DNA of 64,000 nucleotides, from contig NZ_JABUYL010000002.1 of the NCBI RefSeq assembly GCF_014897315.1, positions 124,001 to 188,000 on the forward strand. Direction: 5' to 3'. Numbering within the stretch: the stretch's first letter is position 1; the number at the start of each line of letters is the position of its first letter. Shown here one piece after another: positions 17,413-28,626 of the stretch. The position numbers and the translations under genes are program-made. The notes below the pieces were generated by a model, which ran no database searches, had not been told where the DNA came from, and saw only the letters and a program-made list of their open reading frames with translations. This DNA comes from Proteus sp. FME41. Its GTDB lineage: Bacteria > Pseudomonadota > Gammaproteobacteria > Enterobacterales > Enterobacteriaceae.

Positions 17413-20079
17413 ATGTCAGATATGCTGAAAAATGACGTGGATCCGATCGAAACTCGCGACTGGTTACAAGCGATCGACTCGGTCATCCGTGAAGAAGGTG
17501 TTGAGCGTGCACAGTTCCTGATTGATCAGGTATTAAAACAAGCCCGTAATGGCGGTCTTAATATTGCTTTAGGTGGCTCTGTACACAGTGATTATATCAA
17601 TACCATTCCTGCTGAAGATGAACCCGCTTACCCTGGCAATCTGGAATTAGAGCGTCGTATTCGTTCTGCTATTCGCTGGAACGCAGTAATGATGGTTCTG
17701 CGTGCATCCAAAAAAGATTTGGAACTCGGCGGACACATGGCGTCATTCCAATCTTCTGCAACTTTATATGAAGTGTGTTTTAACCACTTCTTCCGTGCTC
17801 AAAATGAAACTGATGGTGGTGACTTAGTTTACTTCCAAGGTCATATCTCCCCAGGTATCTATGCACGTGCATTCTTAGAAGGTCGTTTAACAGAAGATCA
17901 ATTAAACAACTTCCGTCAAGAAATTGGTGGCAAAGGTCTATCTTCTTATCCACACCCTAAATTAATGCCTGAATTCTGGCAGTTCCCAACGGTTTCTATG
18001 GGCCTAGGGCCTCTAACGGCAATTTATCAGGCAAAATTCCTGAAATATTTGAATCACCGTGGCTTAAAAAATACGACTAAACAAACTGTTTATGCGTTCT
18101 TAGGCGATGGCGAAATGGACGAACCAGAATCTAAAGGTGCTATCACCATCGCAGTTCGCGAAAAATTAGATAACCTGTGTTTTGTTGTTAACTGTAACTT
18201 ACAGCGTCTTGATGGCCCAGTAACAGGTAACGGCAAAATTGTTAACGAACTAGAAGGTATCTTTGCAGGTGCTGGCTGGAACGTTATCAAAGTGATGTGG
18301 GGCGATCGTTGGGATGAGCTTCTGCGTAAAGACACTTCAGGTAAACTCATTCAATTAATGAATGAAACCTTAGATGGTGACTACCAGACATTTAAATCTC
18401 GTGATGGCGCTTATGTTCGTGAACACTTCTTTAATCGTTACCCAGAAACAGCTGCATTAGTTAAAGATATGACTGATGATGAAATTTGGGCATTAAACCG
18501 TGGTGGTCACGATCCGAAGAAAGTCTTTGCAGCATTCCAAAAAGCAAAAGATACTCAAAATAAACCAACTGTTATTTTAGCTCAAACTATCAAAGGTTAT
18601 GGTATGGGCGAAACGGCAGAAGGTAAAAACATCGCTCACCAAGTTAAGAAAATGAACATGGATGGCGTTCACCATTTCCGTGATCGTTTCAATATCCCTG
18701 TTGCCGATGATAAAATTAATGACTTGCCTTATATTACTTTTGACAAAGAGTCAGAAGAATACAAATACCTGCACGCACGTCGTCAGGATTTAGGCGGTTA
18801 CTTGCCAGCACGTCGTCCTCGTTTTGAAGAAAAACTGGATATTCCGACACTGGAAGATTTCAGCCAGTTACTGGAAGAGCAATCTAAAGAGATTTCTACC
18901 ACTATCGCATTCGTTCGTGCACTGAACGTAATGTTGAAAAACAAATCTATCAAAGATCGTTTAGTACCAATTATTGCTGACGAAGCTCGTACTTTCGGTA
19001 TGGAAGGTCTGTTCCGTCAAATCGGTATTTACAGCCCGAATGGCCAACAATATACGCCTCAAGACCGTGAGCAAGTTGCTTACTATAAAGAAGACGTTAA
19101 AGGTCAAATTCTGCAAGAAGGTATCAACGAACTGGGTGCTGGCGCATCTTGGTTAGCCGCTGCAACATCTTACAGCACTAACAATCTGCCAATGATCCCA
19201 TTCTATATCTACTACTCAATGTTTGGTTTCCAACGTATTGGCGACCTATGCTGGGCAGCCGGTGACCAACAAGCTCGTGGTTTCTTAGTGGGTGGTACTT
19301 CAGGCCGTACAACGCTTAACGGTGAAGGTCTACAACACGAAGATGGCCATAGCCATATTCAATCGCTGACTATTCCTAACTGTATCTCTTATGATCCAGC
19401 ATTCGCTTATGAAGTTGCTGTTATCATGCAAGATGGTTTAGAGCGTATGTACGGTGATAAACAAGAAAACGTTTATTATTACATCACTACACTCAACGAA
19501 AACTACCATATGCCAGCAATGCCAGCCGGTGTTGAAGACGGTATCCGTAAAGGTATCTACAAACTGGAATCACTGGAAGGTGCGAAAGGTAAAGTTCAGT
19601 TACTGGGTTCAGGTTCTATTCTGCGCCATGTTCGTGAAGCTGCACAAATCCTGTCTGCTGAATACGGTATTGGTTCTGATGTTTATAGCGTAACTTCATT
19701 CACTGAGTTGGCGCGTGATGGTCAAGATTGTGAACGTTGGAATATGCTGCACCCATCTGAAGCACCACGTGTACCTTACATCGCTCAAATTATGAATGAT
19801 GCACCTGCTGTAGCGTCTACTGACTATATGAAACTGTTCGCTGAACAAGTTCGTACTTATGTGCCAGCAGATGATTATCGTGTGTTAGGTACAGATGGTT
19901 TCGGTCGTTCTGATAGCCGTGAAAACCTGCGTCACCACTTCGAAGTTGATACTTCTTATGTGATTGTTGCTGCATTAGGTGAATTAGCTAAACGTGGTGA
20001 GATTGATGTGAAGGTTGTTGAAGAAGCAATCAATAAATACAACATCAACCCTGAAAAAGTAAACCCACGTCTGGCATAA
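17413..20079 (+). CDS. aceE: Pyruvate dehydrogenase E1 component (homodimeric)
   Basis: Thiamine diphosphate-dependent decarboxylase of pyruvate; transfers the acetyl group to the lipoyl arms of AceF. The 888-residue length matches the E. coli enzyme (887). The ThDP/magnesium motif begins GDGEMDEPE and continues into the VNCNLQRLDGPVTGNG segment; the C-terminal transketolase-like region ends with the FGRSDSRENLRHHFEVD substrate-binding stretch. An AAGGA ribosome site precedes the ATG. Second gene of pdhR-aceE-aceF, 12 bases before aceF. Confidence 0.97.
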   Translation: MSDMLKNDVDPIETRDWLQAIDSVIREEGVERAQFLIDQVLKQARNGGLNIALGGSVHSDYINTIPAEDEPAYPGNLELERRIRSAIRWNAVMMVLRASKKDLELGGHMASFQSSATLYEVCFNHFFRAQNETDGGDLVYFQGHISPGIYARAFLEGRLTEDQLNNFRQEIGGKGLSSYPHPKLMPEFWQFPTVSMGLGPLTAIYQAKFLKYLNHRGLKNTTKQTVYAFLGDGEMDEPESKGAITIAVREKLDNLCFVVNCNLQRLDGPVTGNGKIVNELEGIFAGAGWNVIKVMWGDRWDELLRKDTSGKLIQLMNETLDGDYQTFKSRDGAYVREHFFNRYPETAALVKDMTDDEIWALNRGGHDPKKVFAAFQKAKDTQNKPTVILAQTIKGYGMGETAEGKNIAHQVKKMNMDGVHHFRDRFNIPVADDKINDLPYITFDKESEEYKYLHARRQDLGGYLPARRPRFEEKLDIPTLEDFSQLLEEQSKEISTTIAFVRALNVMLKNKSIKDRLVPIIADEARTFGMEGLFRQIGIYSPNGQQYTPQDREQVAYYKEDVKGQILQEGINELGAGASWLAAATSYSTNNLPMIPFYIYYSMFGFQRIGDLCWAAGDQQARGFLVGGTSGRTTLNGEGLQHEDGHSHIQSLTIPNCISYDPAFAYEVAVIMQDGLERMYGDKQENVYYYITTLNENYHMPAMPAGVEDGIRKGIYKLESLEGAKGKVQLLGSGSILRHVREAAQILSAEYGIGSDVYSVTSFTELARDGQDCERWNMLHPSEAPRVPYIAQIMNDAPAVASTDYMKLFAEQVRTYVPADDYRVLGTDGFGRSDSRENLRHHFEVDTSYVIVAALGELAKRGEIDVKVVEEAINKYNINPEKVNPRLA

Positions 20080-20091
20080 GAGGTAAAGTGA

Positions 20092-21960
20092 ATGTCTATT
20101 GAAATTAAAGTCCCAGATATCGGTGCTGATGAAGTTGAAGTCACCGAAGTGATGGTGAAAGTGGGCGATCGTATTGAGGAAGAACAATCCTTAATCACCG
20201 TAGAAGGCGATAAAGCCTCTATGGAAGTTCCATCACCACAAGCGGGTGTCGTTAAAGAGATTAAAATTGCTGTGGGCGATAAAGTCCAAACAGGTTCTCT
20301 TATCATGGTTTTTGAAGCAGAAGGTGCTGCGCAAGTGGCACCAGCTCAAGCCGCAGCGCCTGCACCCGCAGCCGCTCCAGCAACAGCCGCATTAAAAGAA
20401 GTTCATGTACCTGATATCGGCGGTGACGAAGTTGAAGTGACTGAAGTGATGGTAAAAGTAGGCGATAGCGTTGCTGAAGAACAATCACTGATTACCGTAG
20501 AAGGCGATAAAGCTTCAATGGAAGTTCCAGCGCCATTTGCTGGTGTCGTGAAAGAAATTAAAATCGCAACTGGTGATAAAGTGAGCACAGGCTCTCTTAT
20601 CATGGTATTTGAAGTTGCAGGTAGCGCGCCTGTTGCTCAAGCAGCACCAGCTCCAGCAGCATCAGCAGCACCAGCAGCCTCTGCTGTGAAAGAAGTGAAT
20701 GTTCCAGATATCGGTGGTGACGAAGTTGAAGTGACTGAAGTGATGGTGAAAGTAGGTGACTCCATCTCTGAAGAACAATCGCTGATCACGGTTGAAGGCG
20801 ACAAAGCGTCTATGGAAGTTCCAGCACCATTTGCAGGTGTGGTTAAAGAGATCAAAATTGCAGTGGGCGACAAAGTGAAAACTGGCTCACTGATTATGAC
20901 CTTTGAAGTTGCCGGTGCTGCACCTGTTGCTCAAGCACCCGCAGCAGCCGCGCCAGCACCAGTAAGTTCTGCACCAGCAGCACCTGCGAAAGCACAAGCA
21001 ACTGCACCAGCAGCAAAAGAAGAATTCGTTGAAAATGATGCTTACGTTCATGCAACACCAGTTATTCGCCGCTTAGCACGCGAATTCGGTGTGAATTTAG
21101 CGAAAGTAAAAGGTACGGGTCGTAAAGGTCGTATCTTACGTGAAGATGTTCAGTCTTACGTGAAAGAGTTAATTAAACGAGCTGAATCTGCACCAGCCAA
21201 TGCAGGTGGCGGATTACCAGGCATGTTACCTTGGCCGAAAATTGACTTCAGCAAGTTTGGTGAAATTGAAGAAGTTGAATTAAGCCGTATCCAGAAGATT
21301 TCAGGTGCTAATTTAAGCCGTAACTGGGTGATGATCCCTCACGTAAATCTGTTTGATGAAGCAGATATCACTGAGGTTGAAGAATTCCGTAAGCAGCAAA
21401 ATAAAGAAGCCGAGAAGAAAAAACTGGATGTTAAGATCACGCCGTTAGTCTTCGTAATGAAAGCAGCCGCGAAAGCACTGGCGGATATGCCACGCTTTAA
21501 TAGCTCTATCTCTGAAGATGGACAGAAACTGATCCTGAAAAAATACATCAATATCGGTATTGCTGTAGATACACCTAATGGTTTAGTTGTTCCTGTTTTC
21601 AAAGATGTTAACAAAAAAGGCATTATCGAACTGTCTTATGAGTTAGCTGAAGTTTCTAAGAAAGCGCGTGCAGGTAAACTGACAGCAGCAGATATGCAAG
21701 GCGGATGTTTCACGATTTCTAGCCTTGGTGGTATCGGTACTACCGGTTTTGCACCAATCGTTAACGCACCAGAAGTTGCGATTATGGGACTTTCCCGCTC
21801 TTCTATGAAACCTGTATGGAACGGTAAAGAATTCGTACCACGCTTGATTCTACCAATGTCATTATCTTTCGATCATCGTGTGATCGATGGTGCTGACGGT
21901 GCTCGATTTATCACTTTGATTAATCAGTACATGAGCGATTTACGTCGTTTGGTAATGTAA
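20092..21960 (+). CDS. aceF: Pyruvate dehydrogenase E2, dihydrolipoyl acetyltransferase
   Basis: Core of the complex: carries acetyl groups on lipoyl-lysines and passes them to CoA. Three lipoyl domains are visible, with lipoylated lysines at 41, 140 and 238 in GDKASMEV motifs, joined by Ala/Pro-rich flexible linkers. The E1/E3-binding domain follows (about 325-360), then the catalytic domain with the HRVIDGADG motif (His595, Asp599). The product is 622 residues (630 in E. coli). The triple repeat is also visible in the DNA as near-identical blocks about 300 bases apart. Confidence 0.97.
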   Translation: MSIEIKVPDIGADEVEVTEVMVKVGDRIEEEQSLITVEGDKASMEVPSPQAGVVKEIKIAVGDKVQTGSLIMVFEAEGAAQVAPAQAAAPAPAAAPATAALKEVHVPDIGGDEVEVTEVMVKVGDSVAEEQSLITVEGDKASMEVPAPFAGVVKEIKIATGDKVSTGSLIMVFEVAGSAPVAQAAPAPAASAAPAASAVKEVNVPDIGGDEVEVTEVMVKVGDSISEEQSLITVEGDKASMEVPAPFAGVVKEIKIAVGDKVKTGSLIMTFEVAGAAPVAQAPAAAAPAPVSSAPAAPAKAQATAPAAKEEFVENDAYVHATPVIRRLAREFGVNLAKVKGTGRKGRILREDVQSYVKELIKRAESAPANAGGGLPGMLPWPKIDFSKFGEIEEVELSRIQKISGANLSRNWVMIPHVNLFDEADITEVEEFRKQQNKEAEKKKLDVKITPLVFVMKAAAKALADMPRFNSSISEDGQKLILKKYINIGIAVDTPNGLVVPVFKDVNKKGIIELSYELAEVSKKARAGKLTAADMQGGCFTISSLGGIGTTGFAPIVNAPEVAIMGLSRSSMKPVWNGKEFVPRLILPMSLSFDHRVIDGADGARFITLINQYMSDLRRLVM

Positions 21961-21966
21961 TTATTA

Positions 21967-21989
21967 AAACCGGTGCTTAGCGCCGGTTT
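21967..21989 (+). terminator. Hairpin after aceF, probable partial terminator
   Basis: A 10-pair stem (AAACCGGTGC against GCGCCGGTTT, one G-U pair) closed by TTA. The T-run is short, so it may attenuate rather than end transcription; lpdA downstream has room for its own promoter, as in E. coli. Confidence 0.6.
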
Positions 21990-22161
21990 CTCTGATTACT
22001 AGGGCTGATTTTACAGTCATACATCTTAGGTTGTGAGATCAGTCATGTTAGAGCGCTTTTCAGTTTATTAACATTTCTGTAAACTGCATGCGGTATGTAA
22101 GTCTCGGTGTTAAATATGGATTTTCGTCTGACTCGCCGGACAAATAAATAATGAGGTCACG

Positions 22162-23589
22162 ATGAGTACTGAAATTAAAGCACAGGTAGTGGTTCTCGGT
22201 GCAGGCCCTGCGGGTTATTCCGCAGCGTTTCGTTGCGCTGACTTAGGTTTAGAAACAGTTTTAGTTGAACGTCACTCTACTTTAGGTGGTGTTTGTCTGA
22301 ACGTGGGTTGTATTCCTTCTAAAGCGTTACTCCACGTTGCTAAAGTTATCGAAGAAGCGAAAGCCTTATCTGAACACGGTGTTGTTTTTGACGCACCAAA
22401 AACAGATATCGACAAAGTTCGCATCTGGAAAGACAAAGTTATTTCTCAGTTAACTGGCGGCTTAGCGGGTATGGCTAAAGGCCGTAAAGTGACTGTCGTT
22501 AATGGCGAAGCTCGATTCACAGGTTCTCACACATTGTCTGTTGAAGGTGGTGAAGGTACAACTACCATCACTTTTGAAAATGCAATCGTTGCTGCTGGCT
22601 CACGTCCAATCGAATTACCTTTCATTCCACATGAAGACCCACGTGTATGGGACTCAACAGATGCACTGCAACTGAAAACCGTACCAGAGCGTTTACTGGT
22701 AATGGGTGGCGGTATCATCGGTCTGGAAATGGGAACGGTATATCACTCACTGGGTTCTCAGATTGACGTGGTTGAAATGTTTGATCAGGTTATTCCTGCT
22801 GCAGACAAAGATATCGTTAAAGTCTTTACCAAACGTATCAGCAAGAAATTTAATCTGATGCTAGAAACCAAAGTAACTGCGGTTGAAGCAAAAGAAGATG
22901 GCATCTACGTAACAATGGAAGGCAAAAAAGCCCCAGCAGAACCACAACGTTACGATGCAGTATTAGTTGCTATCGGCCGTGTACCTAACGGTAAACTGTT
23001 AGACGCAGGTAAAGCAGGTATCGAAGTTGATGATCGTGGCTTTATCCATGTTGATAAACAAATGCGTACTAATGTACCTCACATCTTTGCTATCGGTGAC
23101 ATCGTTGGTCAACCAATGCTGGCTCACAAAGGTGTCCATGAAGGTCACGTTGCAGCCGAAGTTATCTCAGGTAAAAAACATTACTTCGATCCTAAAGTTA
23201 TTCCATCAATCGCTTATACTGAACCCGAAGTTGCATGGGTTGGTATGACAGAAAAAGAAGCGAAAGAGAAAGGCGTTAGCTATGAAGTAGCTTCTTTCCC
23301 TTGGGCAGCATCAGGCCGTGCAATCGCATCAGATTGTGCAGATGGTATGACTAAACTGATTTTCGACAAAGAAACTAACCGTGTTATCGGTGGTGCCATT
23401 GTGGGTTCTAACGGTGGTGAACTGTTAGGTGAAATCGGTCTGGCAATCGAAATGGGTTGTGATGCTGAAGATATCGCATTAACTATCCACGCTCATCCAA
23501 CGTTATACGAATCAATCGGTATGGCGGCGGAAGTATTTGAAGGTAGTATCACTGACCTGCCAAATCCAAAAGCGAAAAAGAAAAAATAA
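22162..23589 (+). CDS. lpdA: Dihydrolipoamide dehydrogenase (E3)
   Basis: FAD- and NAD-dependent disulfide oxidoreductase that reoxidises dihydrolipoyl groups of pyruvate dehydrogenase, 2-oxoglutarate dehydrogenase and the glycine cleavage system. The FAD-binding GAGPAG is at 13-18, the redox disulfide is Cys45/Cys50 in CLNVGC, the NAD site is GGGIIGLEMG, and the catalytic His445/Glu450 pair is in HAHPTLYES. The product is 475 residues. It has a separate 200-base leader, so independent transcription is likely, in line with its use by the gcv system 18 kb away. Confidence 0.97.
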   Translation: MSTEIKAQVVVLGAGPAGYSAAFRCADLGLETVLVERHSTLGGVCLNVGCIPSKALLHVAKVIEEAKALSEHGVVFDAPKTDIDKVRIWKDKVISQLTGGLAGMAKGRKVTVVNGEARFTGSHTLSVEGGEGTTTITFENAIVAAGSRPIELPFIPHEDPRVWDSTDALQLKTVPERLLVMGGGIIGLEMGTVYHSLGSQIDVVEMFDQVIPAADKDIVKVFTKRISKKFNLMLETKVTAVEAKEDGIYVTMEGKKAPAEPQRYDAVLVAIGRVPNGKLLDAGKAGIEVDDRGFIHVDKQMRTNVPHIFAIGDIVGQPMLAHKGVHEGHVAAEVISGKKHYFDPKVIPSIAYTEPEVAWVGMTEKEAKEKGVSYEVASFPWAASGRAIASDCADGMTKLIFDKETNRVIGGAIVGSNGGELLGEIGLAIEMGCDAEDIALTIHAHPTLYESIGMAAEVFEGSITDLPNPKAKKKK

Positions 23590-23651
23590 GCGACTTGTTT
23601 ACTGAAAACAGCTTTGCTGAAAACAGTTTACTAAAGTAGTTTAAATGATAA

Positions 23652-23686
23652 GGGCTAAGTTCTTTATAGAACTTGGCTCTTTTTTT
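23652..23686 (+). terminator. Intrinsic terminator of the pdh-lpd operon
   Basis: A 12-pair stem with two G-U pairs (GGGCTAAGTTCT against AGAACTTGGCTC), a 4-base loop and a T7 run. Confidence 0.88.
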
Positions 23687-23927
23687 ATGTCTTTTTGTTG
23701 AAGCTAGCGTTGCTTAATGAAGAGGAATATTAGCGATTAGGTATTTTTGTCGTTTATTTAACCGTAAATTTGACTTTAGTGCTAACCTGAGGATGAAAAA
23801 AACTATAAAAAGTGTGGTTATTAACCTAAATCTTGGTTAAAAGTCTCTGTTATATATTTTGTTTAAGTGTTTTAATCTGAATAAGTGGATATTTGAATCT
23901 GATTAATGTTACTTTTATGTGAACGAA

Positions 23928-23956
23928 TTAACATCGTGTTGAAGATTTGCTATGCT
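23928..23956 (+). promoter_or_regulatory. Predicted sigma-70 promoter of acnB
   Basis: TTAACA, a 17-base spacer and TATGCT. A TGTGA-N6-TAACA half-match to the CRP consensus at 23918-23933 overlaps the -35 element. The leader to acnB would be about 128 bases. The rest of the gene-free stretch 23687-24090 shows no other feature I can support. Confidence 0.5.
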
Positions 23957-24090
23957 GATAGCCCTTAGCTGGGCATAATTTTACAACCTCTTATGTTTTA
24001 TGCGAGCAAAAGATCCTCTGACCTGGCACCTTATCAATAGGGTGCAGACAGCCGGGTTATACAAAATGACAAAGAAGCGAGGAGAAAGTC

Positions 24091-26688
24091 GTGCTAGAAG
24101 AATACCGTAAGCACGTAGCAGAGCGTGCAGCTGAAGGTGTCGTTCCAAAACCTCTCGATGCCACACAAACAGCCGCACTTGTTGAGCTATTAAAAAATCC
24201 CCCTAAAGGTGAAGAAGCGTTCCTTCTTGATTTAATTGTTAACCGCGTTCCCCCCGGCGTTGATGAAGCTGCTTATGTTAAGGCGGGCTTTTTAACCGCT
24301 CTCGCGAAAGGCGAAACCACATCACCACTTATTACACCAGAAAAAGCGGTCGAATTATTAGGTACCATGCAAGGTGGCTATAATATTCATGCTTTAATTG
24401 AATCTCTGGATGACGATAAATTAGCACCAATTGCAGCAAAAGCGCTAACACATACATTACTGATGTTTGATAATTTCTATGATGTGGAAGAAAAAGCCAA
24501 AGCCGGCAATGTCTACGCTAAACAAATTATGCAATCTTGGGCTGATGCACAGTGGTTTACTGAACGCCCTGCATTAGCAGAAAAAATGACGGTTACCGTA
24601 TTTAAAGTCACTGGTGAAACGAATACCGATGACTTGTCACCTGCACCGGATGCTTGGTCACGCCCTGATATTCCATTACATGCTTTAGCTATGCTGAAAA
24701 ATGCGCGTGAAGGAATTGAACCCGATCAACCGGGTAGCGTTGGCCCTATTAAACAGATCGAAGCATTAAATAAAAAAGGCTTCCCACTGGCGTATGTTGG
24801 TGATGTTGTGGGCACAGGTTCATCGCGTAAATCAGCGACTAACTCTGTACTTTGGTTTATGGGGGATGATATTCCCTTCGTTCCAAATAAACGCGGTGGT
24901 GGTGTTGTTCTTGGTAGTAAAATTGCACCTATCTTCTTTAATACAATGGAAGATGCGGGCGCATTACCTATTGAAGTTGAAGTTTCTAAATTAAATATGG
25001 GTGATGTTATTGATATTTACCCATACAAAGGTGAAATCCGTGATCATGAAACCAATGAGTTACTGGAAACCTTTGAGCTAAAAACGGAAGTATTAATTGA
25101 TGAAGTTCGTGCGGGTGGTCGTATTCCGCTGATCATCGGTCGGGGTTTAACCACGAAAGCCCGAGAGTCACTAGGCTTACCGGTTAGCACACTGTTCCGT
25201 CATGCTAAACCTGTTGAAGAAAGTAACCGTGGTTTCTCTCTAGCCCAAAAAATGGTAGGTCGTGCTTGTGGTCGTACAGGCATTCGCCCTGGCGAATATT
25301 GCGAGCCCAAAATGACCTCTGTTGGTTCACAAGATACCACAGGCCCAATGACGCGCGATGAACTCAAAGACTTAGCATGCCTTGGTTTTTCTGCAGATTT
25401 AGTGATGCAATCATTCTGTCATACCGCGGCTTATCCAAAACCGGTTGACGTGACGACACATCACACCTTACCCGATTTTATTATGAACCGCGGTGGTGTT
25501 TCATTGCGCCCAGGTGATGGCATTATCCACTCATGGTTAAACCGTATGTTATTACCTGATACCGTAGGTACTGGTGGTGACTCGCATACTCGTTTCCCAA
25601 TTGGTATCTCATTCCCAGCAGGGTCGGGCTTAGTGGCTTTTGCTGCAGCAACAGGGGTTATGCCACTAGATATGCCAGAGTCTGTTTTGGTGCGCTTTAA
25701 AGGTAAAATGCAGCCAGGCGTGACATTGCGTGATTTAGTCCATGCCATTCCTTATTATGCTATTCAAGATGGTTTATTAACGGTTGAGAAAAAAGGGAAG
25801 AAGAATATTTTCTCAGGTCGTATTCTTGAAATTGAAGGCTTACCAGAACTAAAAGTAGAGCAAGCATTTGAATTAGCCGATGCGTCAGCTGAGCGTTCAG
25901 CTGCAGGTTGTACGATTAAACTGGATAAAGCGCCTATTATTGAATACCTACAATCAAATATTACGTTATTGAAATGGATGATTGCTGAAGGTTATGGTGA
26001 CCGTCGTACTATTGAACGCCGTATTACGTCAATGGAAAACTGGTTGAAAGATCCTCAATTGCTTGAAGCGGATGCTGACGCAGAATACGCGGCTGTGATC
26101 GAAATCGATTTAAATGAGATCAAAGAGCCAATTTTATGTGCACCTAACGATCCTGATGATGCTCGCTTATTATCAGAAGTGGCGAACAGCAAAATTGATG
26201 AAGTGTTCATTGGTTCTTGTATGACCAATATTGGCCACTTCCGTGCTGCGGGTAAACTGCTTGATCAACATAAAGGTCAATTACCAACACGTTTATGGGT
26301 TGCACCACCAACGAAGATGGATGCAGCGCAATTAACAGAAGAAGGTTATTACAGCGTCTTTGGTAAGAGTGGTGCCCGCATAGAAGTACCGGGTTGTTCG
26401 TTATGTATGGGTAACCAAGCGCGTGTTGCTGATGGTGCAACTGTCGTATCAACATCGACACGTAACTTCCCTAACCGCTTAGGTACAGGTGCAAATGTGT
26501 ATCTTGCTTCAGCGGAGCTTGCGGCAGTAGCTTCATTATTGGGTCGTTTACCAGAGCCACAAGAGTATCTCGATTTTATGAATAAAGTGGATGAAACTGC
26601 TGAAGATACTTATCGCTATTTGAATTTTGATCAGTTAGCACAATATACGGATAAAGCAGACCAAGTTATTTTCCAAACAACAGTCTAA
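24091..26688 (+). CDS. acnB: Aconitate hydratase B
   Basis: TCA-cycle enzyme that isomerises citrate to isocitrate through a [4Fe-4S] cluster. Cluster ligands are Cys710 (GSCMTN) and Cys769/Cys772 (PGCSLC), the E. coli numbers. The protein has the AcnB layout: an N-terminal HEAT-like domain, the swivelling domain, then the catalytic domains. The 865-residue length is identical to E. coli. The start is GTG with GGAG upstream; the following [15 protein letters not shown] matches the family N-terminus. Confidence 0.97.
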   Translation: MLEEYRKHVAERAAEGVVPKPLDATQTAALVELLKNPPKGEEAFLLDLIVNRVPPGVDEAAYVKAGFLTALAKGETTSPLITPEKAVELLGTMQGGYNIHALIESLDDDKLAPIAAKALTHTLLMFDNFYDVEEKAKAGNVYAKQIMQSWADAQWFTERPALAEKMTVTVFKVTGETNTDDLSPAPDAWSRPDIPLHALAMLKNAREGIEPDQPGSVGPIKQIEALNKKGFPLAYVGDVVGTGSSRKSATNSVLWFMGDDIPFVPNKRGGGVVLGSKIAPIFFNTMEDAGALPIEVEVSKLNMGDVIDIYPYKGEIRDHETNELLETFELKTEVLIDEVRAGGRIPLIIGRGLTTKARESLGLPVSTLFRHAKPVEESNRGFSLAQKMVGRACGRTGIRPGEYCEPKMTSVGSQDTTGPMTRDELKDLACLGFSADLVMQSFCHTAAYPKPVDVTTHHTLPDFIMNRGGVSLRPGDGIIHSWLNRMLLPDTVGTGGDSHTRFPIGISFPAGSGLVAFAAATGVMPLDMPESVLVRFKGKMQPGVTLRDLVHAIPYYAIQDGLLTVEKKGKKNIFSGRILEIEGLPELKVEQAFELADASAERSAAGCTIKLDKAPIIEYLQSNITLLKWMIAEGYGDRRTIERRITSMENWLKDPQLLEADADAEYAAVIEIDLNEIKEPILCAPNDPDDARLLSEVANSKIDEVFIGSCMTNIGHFRAAGKLLDQHKGQLPTRLWVAPPTKMDAAQLTEEGYYSVFGKSGARIEVPGCSLCMGNQARVADGATVVSTSTRNFPNRLGTGANVYLASAELAAVASLLGRLPEPQEYLDFMNKVDETAEDTYRYLNFDQLAQYTDKADQVIFQTTV

Positions 26689-26728
26689 TTATTAATTTAT
26701 TGCTTTAAACGCATTTAATATGAACAAA

Positions 26729-26754
26729 CGGGGGGCGAAAGCCTCCCGTTTTTT
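26729..26754 (+). terminator. Intrinsic terminator after acnB
   Basis: CGGGGGGC pairs with GCCTCCCG across a GAAA tetraloop, followed by T6. Confidence 0.9.
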
Positions 26755-26826
26755 GTTATTTTTGTCATAATAATAATAAGATGTTTTTTTATTAAAAAGG
26801 CGAGAGCTTAATAAGGGGCGTACACC

Positions 26827-27198
26827 ATGGATTATGAATTTCAGCGAGATCTCACTGGCGGTATACTTGCCCGTTTTTCGATGGATCATGAAGCAATAGG
26901 TTATTGGCTGAATGATGAGGTTCAAGGCGATATCAGCCTAATTGATCAAATCCTTGAAGAAATGGACAGTATTAAGGGAAGTGAAAGGCAGTGGGAATTA
27001 ATAGGGAAAGAATACAGTTTATCTATTGATGACGAAGAAGTTATGGTAAGAGCTAATACACTGCATTTTGAAACCGATGAAATGGAAGAGGGCATGAGCT
27101 ATTACGATAATGAAAGCCTCGCTTTTTGTGGTTTAGAGGATTTTGCTGTAATGCTGCAAAAATACCGGTTATTTATTCTGGAAAATAGAAAAAATTAA
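26827..27198 (+). CDS. yacL: YacL, UPF0231 family protein
   Basis: Acidic cytoplasmic protein of 123 residues whose biochemical role is not known. It matches the UPF0231 family in its opening ([12 protein letters not shown]) and in its position directly after acnB, as in E. coli. An AAGGGG ribosome site precedes the ATG. No catalytic motif or membrane segment is visible. Confidence 0.9.
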   Translation: MDYEFQRDLTGGILARFSMDHEAIGYWLNDEVQGDISLIDQILEEMDSIKGSERQWELIGKEYSLSIDDEEVMVRANTLHFETDEMEEGMSYYDNESLAFCGLEDFAVMLQKYRLFILENRKN

Positions 27199-27290
27199 CA
27201 AATCCTATATATTTTTGGAATGAATCTGCCACAATATACTATTGAATTGCTATTATTCTTATACATTTTTAAGATTTAAAAGGTGGCCCA

Positions 27291-28151
27291 ATGAATGAAT
27301 TACCTACAAGTTTAGATCAAGCAACAGGTTGGTTTACTGCAAATCAAGATCTTTTTATTCAATATGCAGTGAATATTGTTGCCGCATTATTGATCTTATT
27401 TATTGGTCTTTTTGTGGCAAAAATGATTGGAAAAGGTGTTGCAAGAGTTTTAACGTTACGCCATATTGATGCCACGGTTGTGACATTCCTCTCTGTTTTA
27501 GTTCGTTATACTATTGTGGCATTTACCTTAATTGCGGTGCTTGGTCGATTAGGCGTTCAAACGGCCTCGGTTATCGCTGTATTAGGTGCTGCTGGTTTAG
27601 CTGTTGGTTTAGCTCTGCAAGGTTCTCTGTCTAATTTTGCCGCAGGTGTACTGATTGTTATCTTCAGACCTATCCGTGCAGATGAATATGTCATGATCGG
27701 TTCTGTAGAGGGAACGGTGAAAGATGTACAGATTTTTTCTACCACATTACGCTCAGCCGATGATAGAATTATTGTTATTCCAAATAGCAAAATTATCAGT
27801 AGTGAAGTGATTAATTTAAGTCGTGAGCCTAATCGTCGTACACAAATTATTGTTGGTGTGGCTTATGATGCTGATATCGATAAAGTAAAACAAGTATTGG
27901 GTGATGTTGTTGCAAAAGACAAACGTATTCAACACGATAAAGGTGTAACTATCCGTTTACATGAAATGGCACCGTCTTCATTAAACTTTGTGGTACGTGT
28001 TTGGACAACCAATGGTGATGCATGGCCTGTTTATTGGGATCTAATGGAAGATTTTAAACGTGCATTAGATGCAAACAATATCGGAATTCCATTTCCACAA
28101 ATGGATGTTTATATGCATCAAACACAAAGTGCGACAGCAAAAGCAGAATAG
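27291..28151 (+). CDS. mscS: Small-conductance mechanosensitive channel MscS
   Basis: Inner-membrane heptameric channel that opens under membrane tension to release solutes on osmotic downshock. Three transmembrane segments are visible; TM3 (about 90-125) holds the Gly/Ala-packed pore helix [20 protein letters not shown]. The cytoplasmic beta and alpha-beta domains follow, including the [10 protein letters not shown] stretch. The product is 286 residues, as in E. coli. A strong terminator follows. Confidence 0.95.
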   Translation: MNELPTSLDQATGWFTANQDLFIQYAVNIVAALLILFIGLFVAKMIGKGVARVLTLRHIDATVVTFLSVLVRYTIVAFTLIAVLGRLGVQTASVIAVLGAAGLAVGLALQGSLSNFAAGVLIVIFRPIRADEYVMIGSVEGTVKDVQIFSTTLRSADDRIIVIPNSKIISSEVINLSREPNRRTQIIVGVAYDADIDKVKQVLGDVVAKDKRIQHDKGVTIRLHEMAPSSLNFVVRVWTTNGDAWPVYWDLMEDFKRALDANNIGIPFPQMDVYMHQTQSATAKAE

Positions 28152-28175
28152 TCTCACAAAAATAACAGACTGAGA

Positions 28176-28200
28176 GCCACGTTAATGACGTGGCTTTTTT
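28176..28200 (+). terminator. Intrinsic terminator after mscS
   Basis: GCCACGT pairs with ACGTGGC across a 5-base loop, then T6. Confidence 0.9.
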
Positions 28201-28261
28201 GTATTATAACCGAGGTAATAAGGTGAGATAACGAATATTATTAATGGAGTAGGATAAAGAA

Positions 28262-28483
28262 ATGGAGACATTCTTAAGAGGTATCTTTTTTATTTTTCAT
28301 TACATTGGCGGTTATCTTGTTTTTTCTTTGGCGCTATTGCTGTTGTGGCATTCACATAAAGCAGAAAAAAAACATATTCGTACTATCTTATTTATAGTCG
28401 CTTTAATTGTTGTGATACCTCATGTCATTATCTGGTCTAATTATATTTTTATGATATTAATAATAATGGCAATTTCATTGTAA
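28262..28483 (+). CDS. Small membrane protein of unknown function
   Basis: A 73-residue, strongly hydrophobic frame with a good ribosome site (AGGA, seven bases before the ATG). Two or three membrane segments are predicted (about 7-29, 40-56 and 58-72) around a short basic stretch HSHKAEKKHIR. I do not recognise the family. It lies alone between the mscS terminator and argO, on the same strand. Real gene status rests on the ribosome site and membrane pattern. Confidence 0.6.
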   Translation: METFLRGIFFIFHYIGGYLVFSLALLLLWHSHKAEKKHIRTILFIVALIVVIPHVIIWSNYIFMILIIMAISL

Positions 28484-28626
28484 TAATCCCTATTAATCCT
28501 GCATTTGTTACTATTGAGTTGTCATTAGTTTTTCTTATTAGCAATAAGAATGATTCATTTCCTCTAATATCAAAATCCCTCTATTATTCTGCTTATACTA
28601 AATGAATAATTATCAAGGTATTTTGC

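Noticed and set aside
20092..20960. Triple near-identical DNA blocks in aceF considered as a tandem repeat element
   Set aside because: They encode the three lipoyl domains of the E2 protein, a normal feature of enterobacterial aceF.
26692..26925. A 77-codon minus-strand frame between acnB and yacL
   Set aside because: It overlaps the acnB terminator and the start of yacL and has no ribosome site.
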